Source: Talinum fruticosum | Lineage: Eukaryota > Streptophyta > Magnoliopsida > Caryophyllales > Talinaceae | Direction: 5' to 3' | NCBI GenBank assembly: GCA_021018815.1 | Contig: JAITYX010000025.1 | Span: 4,374,501 to 4,438,500 of the forward strand | Length of the DNA: 64,000 nt | Part shown: positions 1 through 11,807 of the stretch, piece after piece | How the letters are laid out: each line of letters opens with the position of its first letter | Numbering within the stretch: the first letter of the stretch is position 1 | Translations under genes and position numbers: made by a program | Notes under the pieces: model-generated | What the model was told of the DNA's origin: nothing | The model's database searches: none | The model's input: the letters and a program-made list of their open reading frames with translations, nothing else

Positions 1-250
1 TATGCCCAATGTAGAAGCTATTTCTCGCCGACTCGTGAGTTTTTTACTATTTCCTTTATTTATTTTGAGAACTACTTATCAATTTGAATATTTATGAAAT
101 TGTCAAATGATGATATCTTTTTCTTCTTACACGAGTCTTTGTCACAGGCATCGACTTCGAATTTGCTAACACCACCGAGAGGAGGGATAAGTTAGCCTTG
201 GCCTTACAAAGAGATGAGCATTCGGTCGTGTTCAAGCCATAGTTGGGCGG

Positions 251-625
251 GTGGGGATAGTTGAGCACTTTGGGGCTAGGAAGAGGCTCCCCATCACTTC
301 CACCCAAGCCTTTATGAAGGCCGAAATGGCCCAAATAGAGTCTCAACAATCCATAATTGAGCTCCAACAGACCCAAATGTGCCAAATGGCTGCAAAGGTG
401 GCAAAGATGAAGGCCCGAATGATGAGGTCGTACTTCATACCCAAGACGGGCATGCCATTATCACCCCACACACCGGCCAGCTTGAATGTGAGCTCACCCG
501 TCGACCAATTCGAAGTTCGGAGGAGGTACGTAATTCGGATTTTAAAACCTAAAAATTATACTTACATGCATGTTTTTGTTGTTTCGGATGAGTGTCGTTA
601 TTTACAGGCATGTTTATATTTTTGA
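251..625 (+). pseudogene. CACTA accessory ORF fragment with coiled coil
   Basis: The open frame encodes a Gln/Met/Ala-rich helical stretch (IESQQSIIELQQTQM at about residues 30-45) after a short motif HFGARKRLPITSTQAF. The same arrangement is found at the end of plant Ptta/En/Spm-type (Transposase_24-like) proteins of CACTA elements. The diverged partner is on the minus strand at 7088-7709 in element E2. The N-terminal part is outside the window, and the frame runs into AT-rich, intron-like sequence after about 525. It is probably an exon of a dead gene. The family assignment is from memory of this protein type. Confidence 0.55.
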
Positions 626-879
626 CTAATTGGTGTATAATATTGGTCAATGAATGGTGTATATAGTGTGGTTATTCCGTAACTCCGGCATGTGGCCGTC
701 GAGTAATTACTTATTTATTACTATGTTTTTGTTGATTCGGATAAGGGCCGTTATCCCGAGAAAATGTTTACTTTTAAGGGAAACTTTGTCTGTTTATTTT
801 GAGGGTTTTTAGTTTATTTAACTTCTATTTCAAAGGTTATCCCATGATTATAATTGTTATACTTATTCTTATGCAGTGG

Positions 880-1140
880 TGACTTGCAAGCTAGCTTCTC
901 ATCACCCTCCCATGGACTATGTTGTGGCATTGGGTGTTGTATTCCCGTGGAGGGCAGATCTTGTCATCTCACAAGACACCCTTTGCAGCTAATGAGGTGA
1001 GGGTGAGTGTCAAAGAAGTCATGCACGGGAAAGGTGAGTCTAAGTAGCCGATTCGTGGACCGGACCTCCACACCGTTGACAACACAGTCAACGCTTTTCT
1101 TCGATGGCCCAAGAGTTTGGTAATCCTCACTACGGTAATT
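880..1140 (+). pseudogene. CACTA-associated exon upstream of the Ulp1 domain
   Basis: Conceptual translation gives a block containing EVRVSVKEVMHGKGE, then GPDLHTVDNTVNAFLRWPK, with a stop between the two. This resembles the domain that precedes Ulp1 protease in plant CACTA ORFs (the DUF8039 type, named from memory). The equivalent in element E2 is on the minus strand around 6480-6650. A gap of intron-like AT-rich sequence (about 1140-1210) follows. It is non-functional as it stands. Confidence 0.45.
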
Positions 1141-1379
1141 CATTTTTATTAAAAATATTAGATTTAGCTGGTGTTAATATCAAGTATATATATTTCTCAT
1201 TTTTGTATAGATAGTGACTAGGATATCGAGGACAAATCCAAGAGTGGGATGAAGGGCATCGGTGGCACAAGCAAACATTCGAGTGGCGCTCATTCGTTGT
1301 CCGAAGAAGGCTCCTCTCAAATCCATTGAGGAGTCTTGCACGGATTGGTGTGCTACTCTTGAAAGCTATGTGCATAATC

Positions 1380-2351
1380 TGTCAATAGAGGACTAGATCA
1401 TCCGTAGCACGCCAGGTCATGTGTTTGGGCTATATGAAGTAGATATGTCGATCTTTGTCTCCCTAGATAACGTATCTGCAATTTTTGCGCATAGAGGAAA
1501 TCGGCGTATCTCGCTTTTACGCTTGGCATGATGTGAGGTAATATATTCATAACCCATTTTTTTTACTAATTAATTTCAATTTCTAACTACATATTAATAT
1601 GTAAGGTGGCTGCATGAGATTGAGAAGGACTTCGTTCGGTTCCGAACCATACTTCCGTTATTCAAGGAGCTGGACTGAATCGTGATGAACGAGTCTCCTA
1701 TATCTTCCACGTCATGAAAGATGTTGCGGATGTTAAAACATTGTTTATGGCAGGGTTCAATAAGAGTTAAGTGGACAAATAATTAACTAATTAACTGATG
1801 AAGTTTTTATATGTTGTTATACATACTGATATAAAAATGTGTTATTTATAGCCAACGTTGGATGCTTGCTGCCATATATACAAGGGCTAATATAGCTTAC
1901 TTCCTTGATCCCCTAGGTCGTGACGTGAGGGAAGATATCGGGGATGTCGTCGAGGCGTGAGTTCATACTTTTTAATCATTTTATGCTTGTTTTGTTAAGT
2001 AATCGTTCAATGATATGTCTAACTTGAATTTTATTTTTCCGATTGAAAAATAGTGCTCTAGTCTGTTATTATTTTGGTGGAGGCATCAAACGAGTGAAGA
2101 AGGCACAACCACTAATTGTCCCTATCAAGGTGAGGTTCTCTTGGTTATTTGAGTCCACTTTAGATGTTTTTCATTTCATATTACTTGCTAGATACATAAG
2201 TACTAATTAATTCTCTATGTGTTGGGAATCTATTTTATTATTATAGTGCCATAAACAACCGGGGAACATGGAGTGCGACTTTTACATTCTCCAGTCCATG
2301 AAAGAGATTGTGACGAAACTCAAAAAGAATGCTATTCCCAAAAAGGAATAG
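1380..2351 (+). pseudogene. Degenerate Ulp1-like (C48) cysteine protease of CACTA element E1
   Basis: Several exon-like blocks separated by AT-rich introns give recognisable Ulp1 pieces: DERVSYIFHVMKD near 1685-1730, WMLAAIYTRANIAYFLDPLG at 1859-1918, and NMECDFYILQSMKEIV at 2265-2312. An intron 3' splice AG sits just before 2247. The Asp (in YFLDPLG) and the Cys (codon 2274-2276) of the catalytic set are present, but the usual His before Trp reads as Arg, and there is an in-frame stop near 1677. Such proteases are known in many plant CACTA and Mutator-like elements. This copy cannot be active. Confidence 0.6.
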
Positions 2352-2859
2352 TTGCACTTGTAATTGATTATTACATATTCTTTTTCAGTTTGATTAACAC
2401 TTGGACTAACCTAATTAATATGTCTTTTACAAGCATTCGTTACAATATTTCTCATCAAAGAAGCCACCTACTCCTTATACGAGATGAAGTGCTCAATGAG
2501 TTAAAATAAGGTTAGGCAGAGTTTGTGTACAACCGTATAAAGGAATACGTATATATATTACGGTTATTCTTCATTATTTGATAGGTCAAGTTTGTGATTT
2601 TAGTAGCCGTACACGGTTATACGTATAAATATGTACATAGGAATGTGGTTTGTATATTTGTTTGTTGTTTTGTTTATATATTCCGGTGAAGAGGAAGGCC
2701 TATATACAAAATGTGATGAGTATGTTGTTTTGTATATATTCTCGCAAAGATTGTATTGGATTGTGGTTTGTATGTGTGATTGTATCTCGCTTTTTTGTAC
2801 TGTATGCAGTGGCAAGCAAATACGAGAAAAACTATCTTTTTTAAAATCAAACTTATGAC

Positions 2860-3120
2860 GACGATTCTTAAAGTAGAATGTAGTCATAGGCTCATCTATG
2901 ACAATGGTTTAAATGAAGGAACCGTCGTCATAGGTGCTCGAGGAAGGGCTATGATGACAGCTTTAAATATCTCGAACCGTCGTCATATATTGACCTATGA
3001 CTATGGTTGAAAACCATAGTCAACGGTGGTACATACAAGGACGCCCAAAATACACGACACCTGTTAACCGTCGTTAAATGTCGTTTTTAACCGTAGTTAA
3101 AAGTGGTTTACGTGGTAGTG
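2860..3120. repeat. Sub-terminal repeats of CACTA element E1
   Basis: Short direct and inverted motifs of the type 'tatgacgacggttc' and 'aaccgtcgtcatag' recur at 2867-3095. They end in paired 'taaccgtcgttaaatgtcg' and 'taaccgtagttaaaagtgg' blocks next to the terminus. Arrays like this are where the CACTA accessory protein binds in En/Spm. They are matched at both ends of element E2. Confidence 0.7.
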
Positions 3121-4475
3121 TTGTACACTTTTTCATTTGCATGATTGAAATGAATGTGGTTGCTTTTCATATTTAATCATCTTTCTTGAGTCTTTAGAAG
3201 TTTAGCCAGGTTCATCTGAATAATTCCTACATGGGTGCAAAAATAAAATAAAATAATAAACCTTCTTGATTCGGTCTTCTTTATGTGCATTTTTAGCTAA
3301 AAGTTCTAATTTGCCTCTCCTTTTAAGGTCGTTCCTTTTGTCACATTTTCGAGTGATTCTAAATATCTTTAGTCTCGGTATTTTCCTAGATAGTTGCCGA
3401 GTGTCGGATGTAGCCGGCGTCGGTTTTCGTCGGTCTGCGAGGTGGGTCCCGTCATGGACCTCCTCCTCTGTTTTGTAGGTTTTAGGCTTTGGCTTTTGTT
3501 TATCATCATATTATCATTTTTTCTCTTATCTAAATTCATCTCTAATTACGAGAGTATTTTATTTGCATTTCGCCAAAATCAAATTCATCCCTACTTAGAA
3601 GAGTGTTTTATTTGCATTCAGCCAAAGTGAAATTCATCCGTAATTAGGAGAGTTCTTCTTTGTAGTTGCCAAATTAAAGTCATCTCATTTTAGGTTAGTC
3701 CTTTTTCATTTTTACATTAGCCAAATTAAATTCATCTCAAATTAGGTGAATTCATTTTTTTGTATTAGTAAAATCAAATTCATCTCAATTAAGGTAAGTT
3801 CTTTTTAACATTTTTTTGCTTCTCGTCATTTGAGGCTAAAAAATGGTAAATTTGGATTTCATTTTGACAGCTGAAGGTATAGGGCTAAGATTGAGTCCTC
3901 GGTCACAACCCTATAACCGGAGTCGATTATCGGTCGGTGTAGGCTAACGTCGGTGTCGGCTAGCATCCGGGCTCGTCCCTGGCCAAACCAGATTTCTGTT
4001 TCGTCCAAGAGCTTTACGATAGAAATGCAACTTTCTCTTTTCTTTACCTTCGAAATAACATCCCAAGACCTTTCTAAAATTAATTTCTAAATTAAAATGG
4101 TTAATAAAAATCTCCAATAACACCTTCACTTAAACTATTTTAAAATCAGATTATAAAAGAAATAATCTTAACAAGAGACGCACCCCACTTTTCAAATGAA
4201 CTTTCAAAAATTAACTTCCAAAATATTTTTAATAAAATCATGAGAGCCAACGCTTCGTGGGGAACTCGGTCCGGCTATCCCTCTAGGTGATAAGTCATGG
4301 TTCTTACAAGTGTGTGTAGATGATGGGTCGGGTATCGACATATCCCCCTCTCCATTGCCTCGTTGTAGGCTATACGTCTTACTTGGTGGGCGATATAGGT
4401 TATTCAATTGCCAAATATGACCTAAGTTATGTAACCTTTTTCTTCACATAAGAGTTTATAATGTGATTGGACCAT
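3121..4475 (+). mobile_element. Old LTR-type retrotransposon relic between the two CACTA elements
   Basis: The segment starting about 3130 ('catttgcatgattgaaatga...') matches 52820-52970 in order and spacing. It then continues into short tandem repeats (3500-3830) of the same type as at 53220-54000. The part from 3860 to about 4307 resembles the 3' halves of the LTRs at 17771-19293 and 57146-58687: Ty3/gypsy, Tat-like, with a GAAATAACATCCCAAGAC block and an end in ...TTCTTACA. No coding capacity is left. Which lineage it belongs to is inference. Confidence 0.5.
3500..3830 (+). repeat. Degenerate tandem repeat, about 55-60 bp unit
   Basis: About five or six imperfect copies of a unit containing 'ttagccaaattaaattcat' followed by 'ctcatttaggtgagtcct' and T-rich sequence. 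The same unit makes the larger array at 53220-54000, which links the two retrotransposon relics. Confidence 0.65.
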
Positions 4476-4830
4476 CACTACTACAGGAATCACTTTTAAC
4501 TATGGTTAAAAATGACATTTAACTACGGTTAACCAACATCATGTATGTGGGCGTCGTTGTATGTACCACCTTCGACTATGTTTCAAAACGTTAGTCATAG
4601 GTTACTATATGACGACGATTTCTTCATCTCGAACCGTTGTTATAGGCCTTTTTTCTGTAGTTGAAAAAATATTATAGAGCACCTATGACGACAATTCGGA
4701 TGAAGGAACCATCGTCATAGATAAGCTTATGACTACGGTTCAGGTGAAGAACCGTAGTCATAGGCTCCAACCAGACGCTTTTACTACTGTTCCGCCTCAA
4801 GAACCATAGTAATAAGTCCGATTTTTTTAA
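4476..4830. repeat. Left sub-terminal repeats of CACTA element E2
   Basis: Motifs such as 'ctatgacgacaattc' and 'accgtagtcataggct' recur in both orientations from 4490 to about 4815. The first 60 bases mirror the right end of E1 ('ttaactacggttaac'). Confidence 0.7.
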
Positions 4831-5249
4831 ATATTTTTCTCGTATTTGCTTGCCCTCTATACAGCACAAAAATCATATACAAACACTTATACAAATCACA
4901 TCCAATACACTCTTCACCGAATATAGACAAAACAACATGCTCATCACATTTTGTATGTATGGTACAAGTTATTGTAAAAATATATATACTTATGTACAAT
5001 ATATATACATATAAATGTATGACTAATAAAATCACAAACTTGACCAATCAAATAATGAAGAATACTATAAATATATACATATTTCTTTAAACAGTTATAT
5101 ACAAACTGTGACCAACCTTGTTTTAACTCGTTAAGCACTTTATCCGTATAGGGAGTAGGTGGCTTCTTTCATAGGAAATATCAAAACCAATGCTGTAAAA
5201 AGACACATTAATTAGGTCAAGTAGTGAAGAGTGTTAATAAAGCTAAAAA

Positions 5250-6030
5250 AGAATATAATCAATTTCAAGTGCAAGTATACCTCTTTGGGATTAGAATGTA
5301 AATCGAGTTCAGTCACAATCTCTTTCATGTACTAGAGAATGTAGAAGCCATACTCTATATTTTCCGGTTGTATATTGTATTACAATAATAAAAATACATT
5401 CCCAACACAGAGAATTAATTAGTACTTTATGTAGCTAGCAAGTAATACGAAATAAAAAACAATTAAAGTAGATTCTAATAAATAAGATAACGTCACGACA
5501 ATTAGTGGCTAGTTTTTCTTCACCCGTTTGTCTTTAACGCCTTTGCTATAATAATAACGGAGTAGAGCACTAGTTTTTAATCGAAAAATAAAATTCAAGT
5601 TAGACATACCATTGAACAAATTACTAATTAACAAAATAGCATAAAACATTAAAAGTATGAACTCATGCCTCGATGACGTCCTTGATATCTTCCCTCACGT
5701 CACGACCTAGAGGATCAAGCCAGTGAGGCCATATTAGCCCTTGGATATAGGGCAACAAGCATCCAGATGGTGGCTACATAACCACAAATAACACATTTTC
5801 ATATAAGTATGTATAACACCATATAAAAATTCAGTTAATTAGTTTGTTATTTTGTACACTTACCTCTCATTAAACACCGCCAAGTACCATGTTTTATCCT
5901 TCGCTGTATCTTTCATGATGTTGAAGATATAGGTGACTCAGTTGTCACGAGTCTACCCAACTCCTTGAATAAGGGAAGGGTTCGAAACCGAACAAAGTCA
6001 TTCCCAATCTCATGCAATCACCTTACATAT
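5250..6030 (-). pseudogene. Degenerate Ulp1-like protease of CACTA element E2
   Basis: The minus-strand translation of about 5262-5372 gives an EYGFYIL block then YMKEIVTEL, with a stop between them. This is the counterpart of the E1 protease C-terminus. The catalytic Cys position is Tyr here (codon 5350-5352), and the Trp block around 5740-5775 has lost the preceding His. The exon order matches E1. A GT donor-like site follows the KE codons near 5280. It is a non-functional pseudogene; its identity rests on alignment by eye with E1. Confidence 0.55.
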
Positions 6031-7087
6031 TAATTGTACGTAGTTAGAAATTGAAATTAATAGTAAGAAAAGAACTGATTATGAACATATTAACTCACAT
6101 AGTTCCAAGCGTAATAGTGCATACGCCGATATCCTCCATGTGCAAAAATTACAATATGTCCTCCGGGAAGACATATACCGGGATATCCCTTTCACGTTGC
6201 CCAAACACATGACTCGGCACGCTACGGATGATCTGTTCCTCTGTTGACGAGTCCGTATATAACTTTCCGGAGTAGCACACTAATCCGTGCGGGACTCGCA
6301 ATGGTTTTGAGAGGAGACTTCTTTGGACGACAAATGGGCGCCACTAAACGTTAGATTGTGCCACCGGCGCCCTTATCCCACTCGTTAGATCTATCCCCGA
6401 TATCTTAGTGAATAATCAATACAAAAATAAGAAATATATATACATGATATTAACAACGACTAAATCCAACATTTTAATAAAAATTAATTAGCGTAGTGAG
6501 GATGACCAAACTCTTGGCCCAATAAAGAAAAATATTGACTCGCCTCGTCAACAATGTGGAGGTCCGGTCCCCGGATCGACAACTTACACTCGCCTTTCCC
6601 GTGTATGACCACTTTGACACTCACCTCACTTCATTAGCTGTAAGGGATGTCCCGTAAACGACAATATCTGCCCTCCATAGGAAAACAACACACAATGCCA
6701 CAAGTATGCTCTAGGGGAGGGTGATGAGAATCTAGCTTGTAATTTGCGGATCGCATAAGAATAAGCATAACAATTACACATAAGATAACCTTTGACATAG
6801 AAATTAAATAACCTAAAAACCCCGAAAATAAACGGACAGAGATTCCCTTAAAATTAAACATTTCCTAGGATAATAGCCCTTATCCGAAACAACAAAAACA
6901 TACTAATAAGTAATTGCTCAATGACCAGATGCCGGAGTTACGCAACAACCACACAATATGAACCATTCATTCAATAAGATTATACACTAATTAGTAAAAA
7001 ATATAAACATGCAAGTAAATAACGAAACTCATCTAAAACAACAAAAGCATCCACTATAAGTAATTATTCAACAAGATTATGCATCCA

Positions 7088-7709
7088 CTATAAGTAAATA
7101 TAAACATACATGTAAATATAATTAGGTTGCAAAATCTGAATTACCTCTGCCAAAACTTCGAGTTGGCCGACGGGTAAGCTCACGTTCACGTTGGCCGATG
7201 TGTGGGGTAATAATGGCATACTTGTGTTGGTGATGAAGTACGAATTCATCCGGGCCTCCATCTCTTCCACCTTTGCAGCCATTTGGGACATTTTGGGTCC
7301 GTTAGAACTCAATTATGGATTGTTGAGACTCCATTTGGGACCTTATTTGGGCCATTTCGACCTTCATAAACGCTTGGGTGGAAGTGACTGGTTGCCTCTT
7401 CTTAGCCCCAAAGTGCTCAACTATCCCAACCCCGCCAACGACGAATCGAACACGGCAGGGATGCTCATCTCTTTGCAGGGCCAAGGCTAACTTGTCCCTC
7501 CTCCCGGTGGTGTCGCGAATTCTGAAGTCGATGTACTGTGACAAAGAAGAAAAAAATATTATCATTTGACAATTCATAAATATTAAAACCGATAAGTAGT
7601 TCTCAAAATAAATAATGGAAATGGTAAAAAACACACGAGTCGATGAGAAATAGCTTTTATATTGGGCGTAGCGAAGGTTCCATCTTTCTTCTTTCTTCCT
7701 TCGACCCAC
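7088..7709 (-). pseudogene. CACTA E2 accessory ORF with coiled coil
   Basis: Two overlapping minus-strand frames (7302-7709 and 7088-7312) together cover HFGAKKRQPVTSTQAF, then a Gln-rich coiled coil (QIRSQMESQQSIIEF), then KMSQMAAKVEEMEARMNSYF. The frame change near 7305 is a frameshift relative to E1 (251-525). This is the same Ptta/En/Spm-like C-terminal module as in E1. Its role in the family is probably binding sub-terminal repeats, but that is inference. Confidence 0.55.
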
Positions 7710-9339
7710 AGCTCAAGCACTATCCACAACAAGCTGGGAAGTATCTATGCTGGAACCTTAACCGGTTATTGTTTGAAGTTGTTCAAGCTTTTGCTTGTAC
7801 AACCTCTACTCCAACATTGTGTTACCCCCACAGGACAAGCATATGAGGGTACGCATTGCTCTTAATCTTCTTCCGATTGGCTTCACCTATCATCTACGCA
7901 AGCAATTAAGACAACGAAAATATTAGTGCATAACACTTAAATTGAAAAAGTTGTATATATCACCGATAATTTTTTCCATATTATATCAATTCGACAACGA
8001 AAATATCAATGCATAAGATGACTCCCTTCTTATTGTCCTCTACATATGCCTTTCTCAAATATATCTCACCACTTACATTTATAGAAAACCAAGCATCACA
8101 CTATTTTTATATGACATTGAATATTGAATGAAGTTGCATATTATTCAAACCCTATATTTTCTCGTTAGAGCAACCTATTAACTTTTCATACGACCATGGA
8201 TGATGCGAGTATGAAAAAAGGTATCAAAGTAATGAAATTACCATGTATTCGGAGAGGTGACATATGTTTCAAACGATCTCTAATCCTCCTCGGTGATACT
8301 ATTGTAAACCTTCCGAGGTCTACCTTCTTACTTTATCTCGCCTTGTTTTGTACACCCATATAGCGGCTATGCAATATTTGAAGTATCTAAACTTTTCGCC
8401 GCCGACATGAGTGTCTTGTGTTTCACGGAGGGGACCTCGGATTCATTAATGTTCAAGTTGAACGTTCTCTAAAACATAAGAATGTTATGCATTAATACAT
8501 ATTAACCATTTACAATATAAGTTGCAATACTAAGTTGAGATGTAGTTCATTTACCTGGATATTGTTCCAAAGTTTGTCCTTAATGCAATCAAGGACGTTA
8601 GCTCATTTTCTATAGTTGATGTTCAAGTGGCAGCAGGTTGCCGCACCAACATAGCTCATAAAGGGAGCTTTATGCTCACGTACGAGCATTTCCATGGCTA
8701 TCAAAATCGACCCCGTGTAAGGAGTGTTGGATCGTCTCGACTCCGGACCAACTTCTCCTTGTTCATCATAGTTCGCCCCTTTGATTTTCTATACAACTCT
8801 TGATAAATAAACATGTACAACAACTCGTCTCTTATTTTCATATTCTAATCCATTCACAATTTATAAGATTAACTACACAATTTTCTCTAAAACACCACGA
8901 AATATAAGACTCCTATATTACACTTTTGAGTTTAGATCTAAAATTAGAAAGTACTATCTACACTTTCGAGTTCTATGAAAATGCCGAAAATGACAAGGCA
9001 AACAATAACAGAATTAAAAACTCACAATGGAATTCAGGGCAAAATGCTGCAGATGAAGCGAAAGAGACTAACCTCGGTGATGCTCGAAAAGAGAAGTCGG
9101 CCAAAGAGGTGCAGCCACGCCGAGAGAGTGAGGTTGGAAAGAGAAGTTGGCGAGAGAGTGGTGCGGTCAAAACCGGAAACGCAGGGAGAGTTGGGGGTGC
9201 AAGCACGACCGAAAACCGCAACGAGAATGAGTGGGAAGCCAATGGAAACCACCACCAACCGCGGAGAGAAGAGAAACCGAAGAGAGAGAGTGTCGAATGA
9301 GAGTGACAAAAGTGAGACTCGGCGTTGGCCGAGAGTTTT

Positions 9340-9634
9340 TTTCCACGTAACTTTAGACTACTATTCACTAACAAGAACCGTAGTCTAAAGTTATTAGACT
9401 ATAATTCTTTTATCGAACCGTCATCACAGATACATCTATGATGACAGTTCCGGTAAAAAATCGTGGTCTAAGTTCAGTACAAACTTAGGACGACAATTTT
9501 TTATGTTGAACCGTTGTTATATATATATTAAAACCGCATTTTTTACGAAAATGCCACCAGTCCATTTTTCATGACGGTTTGTCCTTTTAACCATCATTAA
9601 AGACCCGTCATTAAAATTGGTTTGTGTAGTAGTG
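9340..9634. repeat. Right sub-terminal repeats of CACTA element E2
   Basis: Repeated 'gaaccgtcatcacagatac', 'aagaaccgtagtctaaag' and 'aaccgttgttatata' motifs lead to the TGTAGTAGTG end. The pattern is the same as at 4476-4830, in inverted order. Confidence 0.65.
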
Positions 9635-10437
9635 TATCTTGACTATTAGTTACACCTTATGCAATGAAGAAAATGGAGGGAGAAAAAAGTTGTGTTAGGG
9701 TTGGATTCGATAGGCAGCGAAGAGAAAAAAATTAATTTGACTTGGGATGTAGGGAAGTTGATCAATCAACATATAATAAGTTAAGTGATGGGCACATAAA
9801 TTTTACATGGAAAACCCAAATCGGGAAAAACCATTGGCCGCAACAAGTATAATCCATTATATGATGAGTGAGTACAAAGCACGATCTTCGGATCGATGAG
9901 TTCTGTAAGATTAAAATAAAGAGAGAGAAAAACTCTCAAGACTCTCTCAATCTAGCTATGTTGAATAGGGAGAATAATCATGGGCGATGTCAAGAGGCAC
10001 GAATTGGTTATGTCATGCGTCACATCTAAATTGGTAAAACAACCTAGTATTTATAGAAAATCTCTAAAAACTCTAAAAAGTCTTCTTGTCATAATCAACT
10101 GCTTAGAGTCCAAGATAAAATAATATTTTTCATAATATAATTTGAATAAAACCCAACAAGTTGATAGCACAATATTTACTAGGAGTATTTACAATGCTGT
10201 AAACTACGTGTTGAATGCAAAAGATTGTCAACGCATTGGGATTCCAATATACAACCAAACTAATTGAGAAGCCAGAGAGCACAGAAAACTTGCATTGCCC
10301 GGGCCACTACTTGATTGAGCGCCAGCGGCCTCGCTCACACAGTCACACATCTTTGTCTGCCTAAATTTAATGCACTCTTCTAACCAACTAACTCCATTAA
10401 CTGTCCGACCTATCTCTCATCCCTATTCTCCTTCCAT
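9635..10437. other. Upstream flank of the GDSL gene with an LTR-like fragment
   Basis: No gene is visible. The part about 9785-10160 contains 'tacatggaaaacccaaatcg', 'gggaaaaaccattgg' and a C/T-poor 'gagagagaaaaactctcaag' stretch, which is typical of R-U5 parts of copia LTRs. No partner copy is present in the window, so this is a weak call. The remainder (10160-10437) is probably the promoter region of the downstream gene. Confidence 0.35.
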
Positions 10438-10447
10438 CTTATAAGTA
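10438..10447 (+). promoter_or_regulatory. Possible TATA box of the GDSL gene
   Basis: The sequence 'cttataagta' lies about 130 bp before the chosen ATG, in a pyrimidine-rich context typical of plant 5' leaders (CTCC and TTCTTC stretches between 10420 and 10505). Position and sequence fit a TATA element, but nothing else confirms it. Confidence 0.35.
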
Positions 10448-10576
10448 CCTTCTCCGATCTTTCTTCTTTGGTCGCACCAAACTTTGAAGCACTTTTTTTC
10501 TAGGCTCCTCTTGCTAGCATAACTTTCTGACCATATCTTGACCCCATTTTGTGAATTGGGTCAGTTTGTGCTAGCT

Positions 10577-11641
10577 ATGGAGCTTACGTGGGCATTTTGT
10601 GTTACAATTTTGGTGGTACAGTTCTTGGGTAATGGGGTCAATGCAGAGCCCCAAGTCCCTTGCTATTTTGTCTTCGGAGACTCATTGGTCGATAATGGTA
10701 ACAACAACGCACTTTCTTCCTTGGCTAGAGCTGATTACATGCCTTATGGGATCGACTTTCCTGGAGGACCCTCTGGGAGGTTTTCCAATGGTAAAACAAC
10801 CGTTGATGTCATAGGTAAGTATTTTGCTTCTCCACATATTAGTTATATTTTGTATCAACACAAAAATCTATCGTAAAAAATAAAAACTCAAAAGAGTTAA
10901 CAATAAGCTAATGCTATTGATAGTTAAGAACTCAAGTTAGGATTTAAACTACGCGAGGAATCTATATTTGATTTTATTTAAAATATTGATGAAAACACAT
11001 ACAATAGTATCCATGCATTGTAGTTGGTACCAAATTCATATTTAGAAAGACTTGAGAAAGGAAAAAGAGGGAGACAAATGGAGCTCAAATGTCACTTATA
11101 ATGTCTCTTGTTGCTTGTGTGGAGTCTAGATTAAACACCGGGGGGTGGGTGGGGGAGGGGGACAAAATTGGGATTATCTATCGTACCTTCAATTTACTTT
11201 TTTTTCTCATACGACTAATTGGTGGTGATTTTCGGGATGGCGCTGCATGCAGCTGAACTTCTGGGATTTGACGATTATATTCCACCATTTGCACAAGTAC
11301 GTGGTCAAGACATGTTGAAAGGAGTCAATTTCGCATCTGCGGCTGCTGGGATTCGGGATGAAACAGGCCAACAACTGGTAAGTTCATTATTTTTCATATT
11401 GCTCCTAAAAACATAAGTCACATGGTACTTGTTATCCATGTGTATTTGTGATATAAACAAATTTCTAACTGCATGGGGGCCTGCCCGAGTTGGTCACACC
11501 TCTACAATGTATGCAATTTGTTTGTGGTGGGCTTATCCTCCTGAGCTTATTTCTAAGCTTTAGTATGTCTCTCCTTGGCTTGTAAAGAAGAGCCGCTGAA
11601 GTACCCCATAAAATAAGGGCTCAGTACATTAATTACCTGCT

Positions 11642-11697
<56 letters not shown>

Positions 11698-11749
11698 TTA
11701 ATTGGAGAAAAAGCGAGGGGGTGTAGCACTACAACTGTCAAACGCAGAT

Positions 11750-11807
<58 letters not shown>

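Larger units (their letters stand above)
1..3120 (+). mobile_element. CACTA (En/Spm-like) DNA transposon E1, truncated by the window start
   Basis: The right end reads ...TTTACGTGGTAGTG at 3107-3120, the inverted form of a CACTA terminus, and is preceded by sub-terminal repeats of a CGTCGTCATAGG-like motif in both directions. The internal sequence is an inverted, diverged copy of the complete element at 4476-9634. In order it carries a coiled-coil accessory ORF, a conserved exon and an Ulp1-like protease tail. No core transposase domain is visible in the part present. Stops and frameshifts show that it is dead. The left end lies outside the window, so TSDs cannot be checked. Confidence 0.8.
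4476..9634 (-). mobile_element. CACTA (En/Spm-like) DNA transposon E2, complete but degenerate
   Basis: Termini are CACTACTACA at 4476-4485 and TGTAGTAGTG at 9625-9634, a perfect 10-bp inverted repeat, with sub-terminal repeat arrays at both ends. Flanking triplets are CAT and TAT, a possible 3-bp TSD with one mismatch. The gene content reads on the minus strand. A low-complexity start region (8926-9374) comes first, then weak Transposase_24-like traces near 8200-8800, a coiled-coil ORF (7088-7709), a conserved exon near 6480-6650 and an Ulp1-like tail (about 5260-6020). No core CACTA transposase is visible in 5.16 kb, so the copy is non-autonomous as well as mutated. Confidence 0.85.

Noticed and set aside
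8926..9388. Overlapping open frames of 90-137 codons on both strands as a possible gene
   Set aside because: They lie within the CACTA E2 leader region, are low-complexity (Glu/Arg/Ser), and overlap each other on both strands; no start or splice signals stand out.
11470..11640. Box A-like stretch (gcccgagttggtca) suggesting a SINE in GDSL intron 2
   Set aside because: No convincing box B, no poly-A or TSD, and no second copy in the window.
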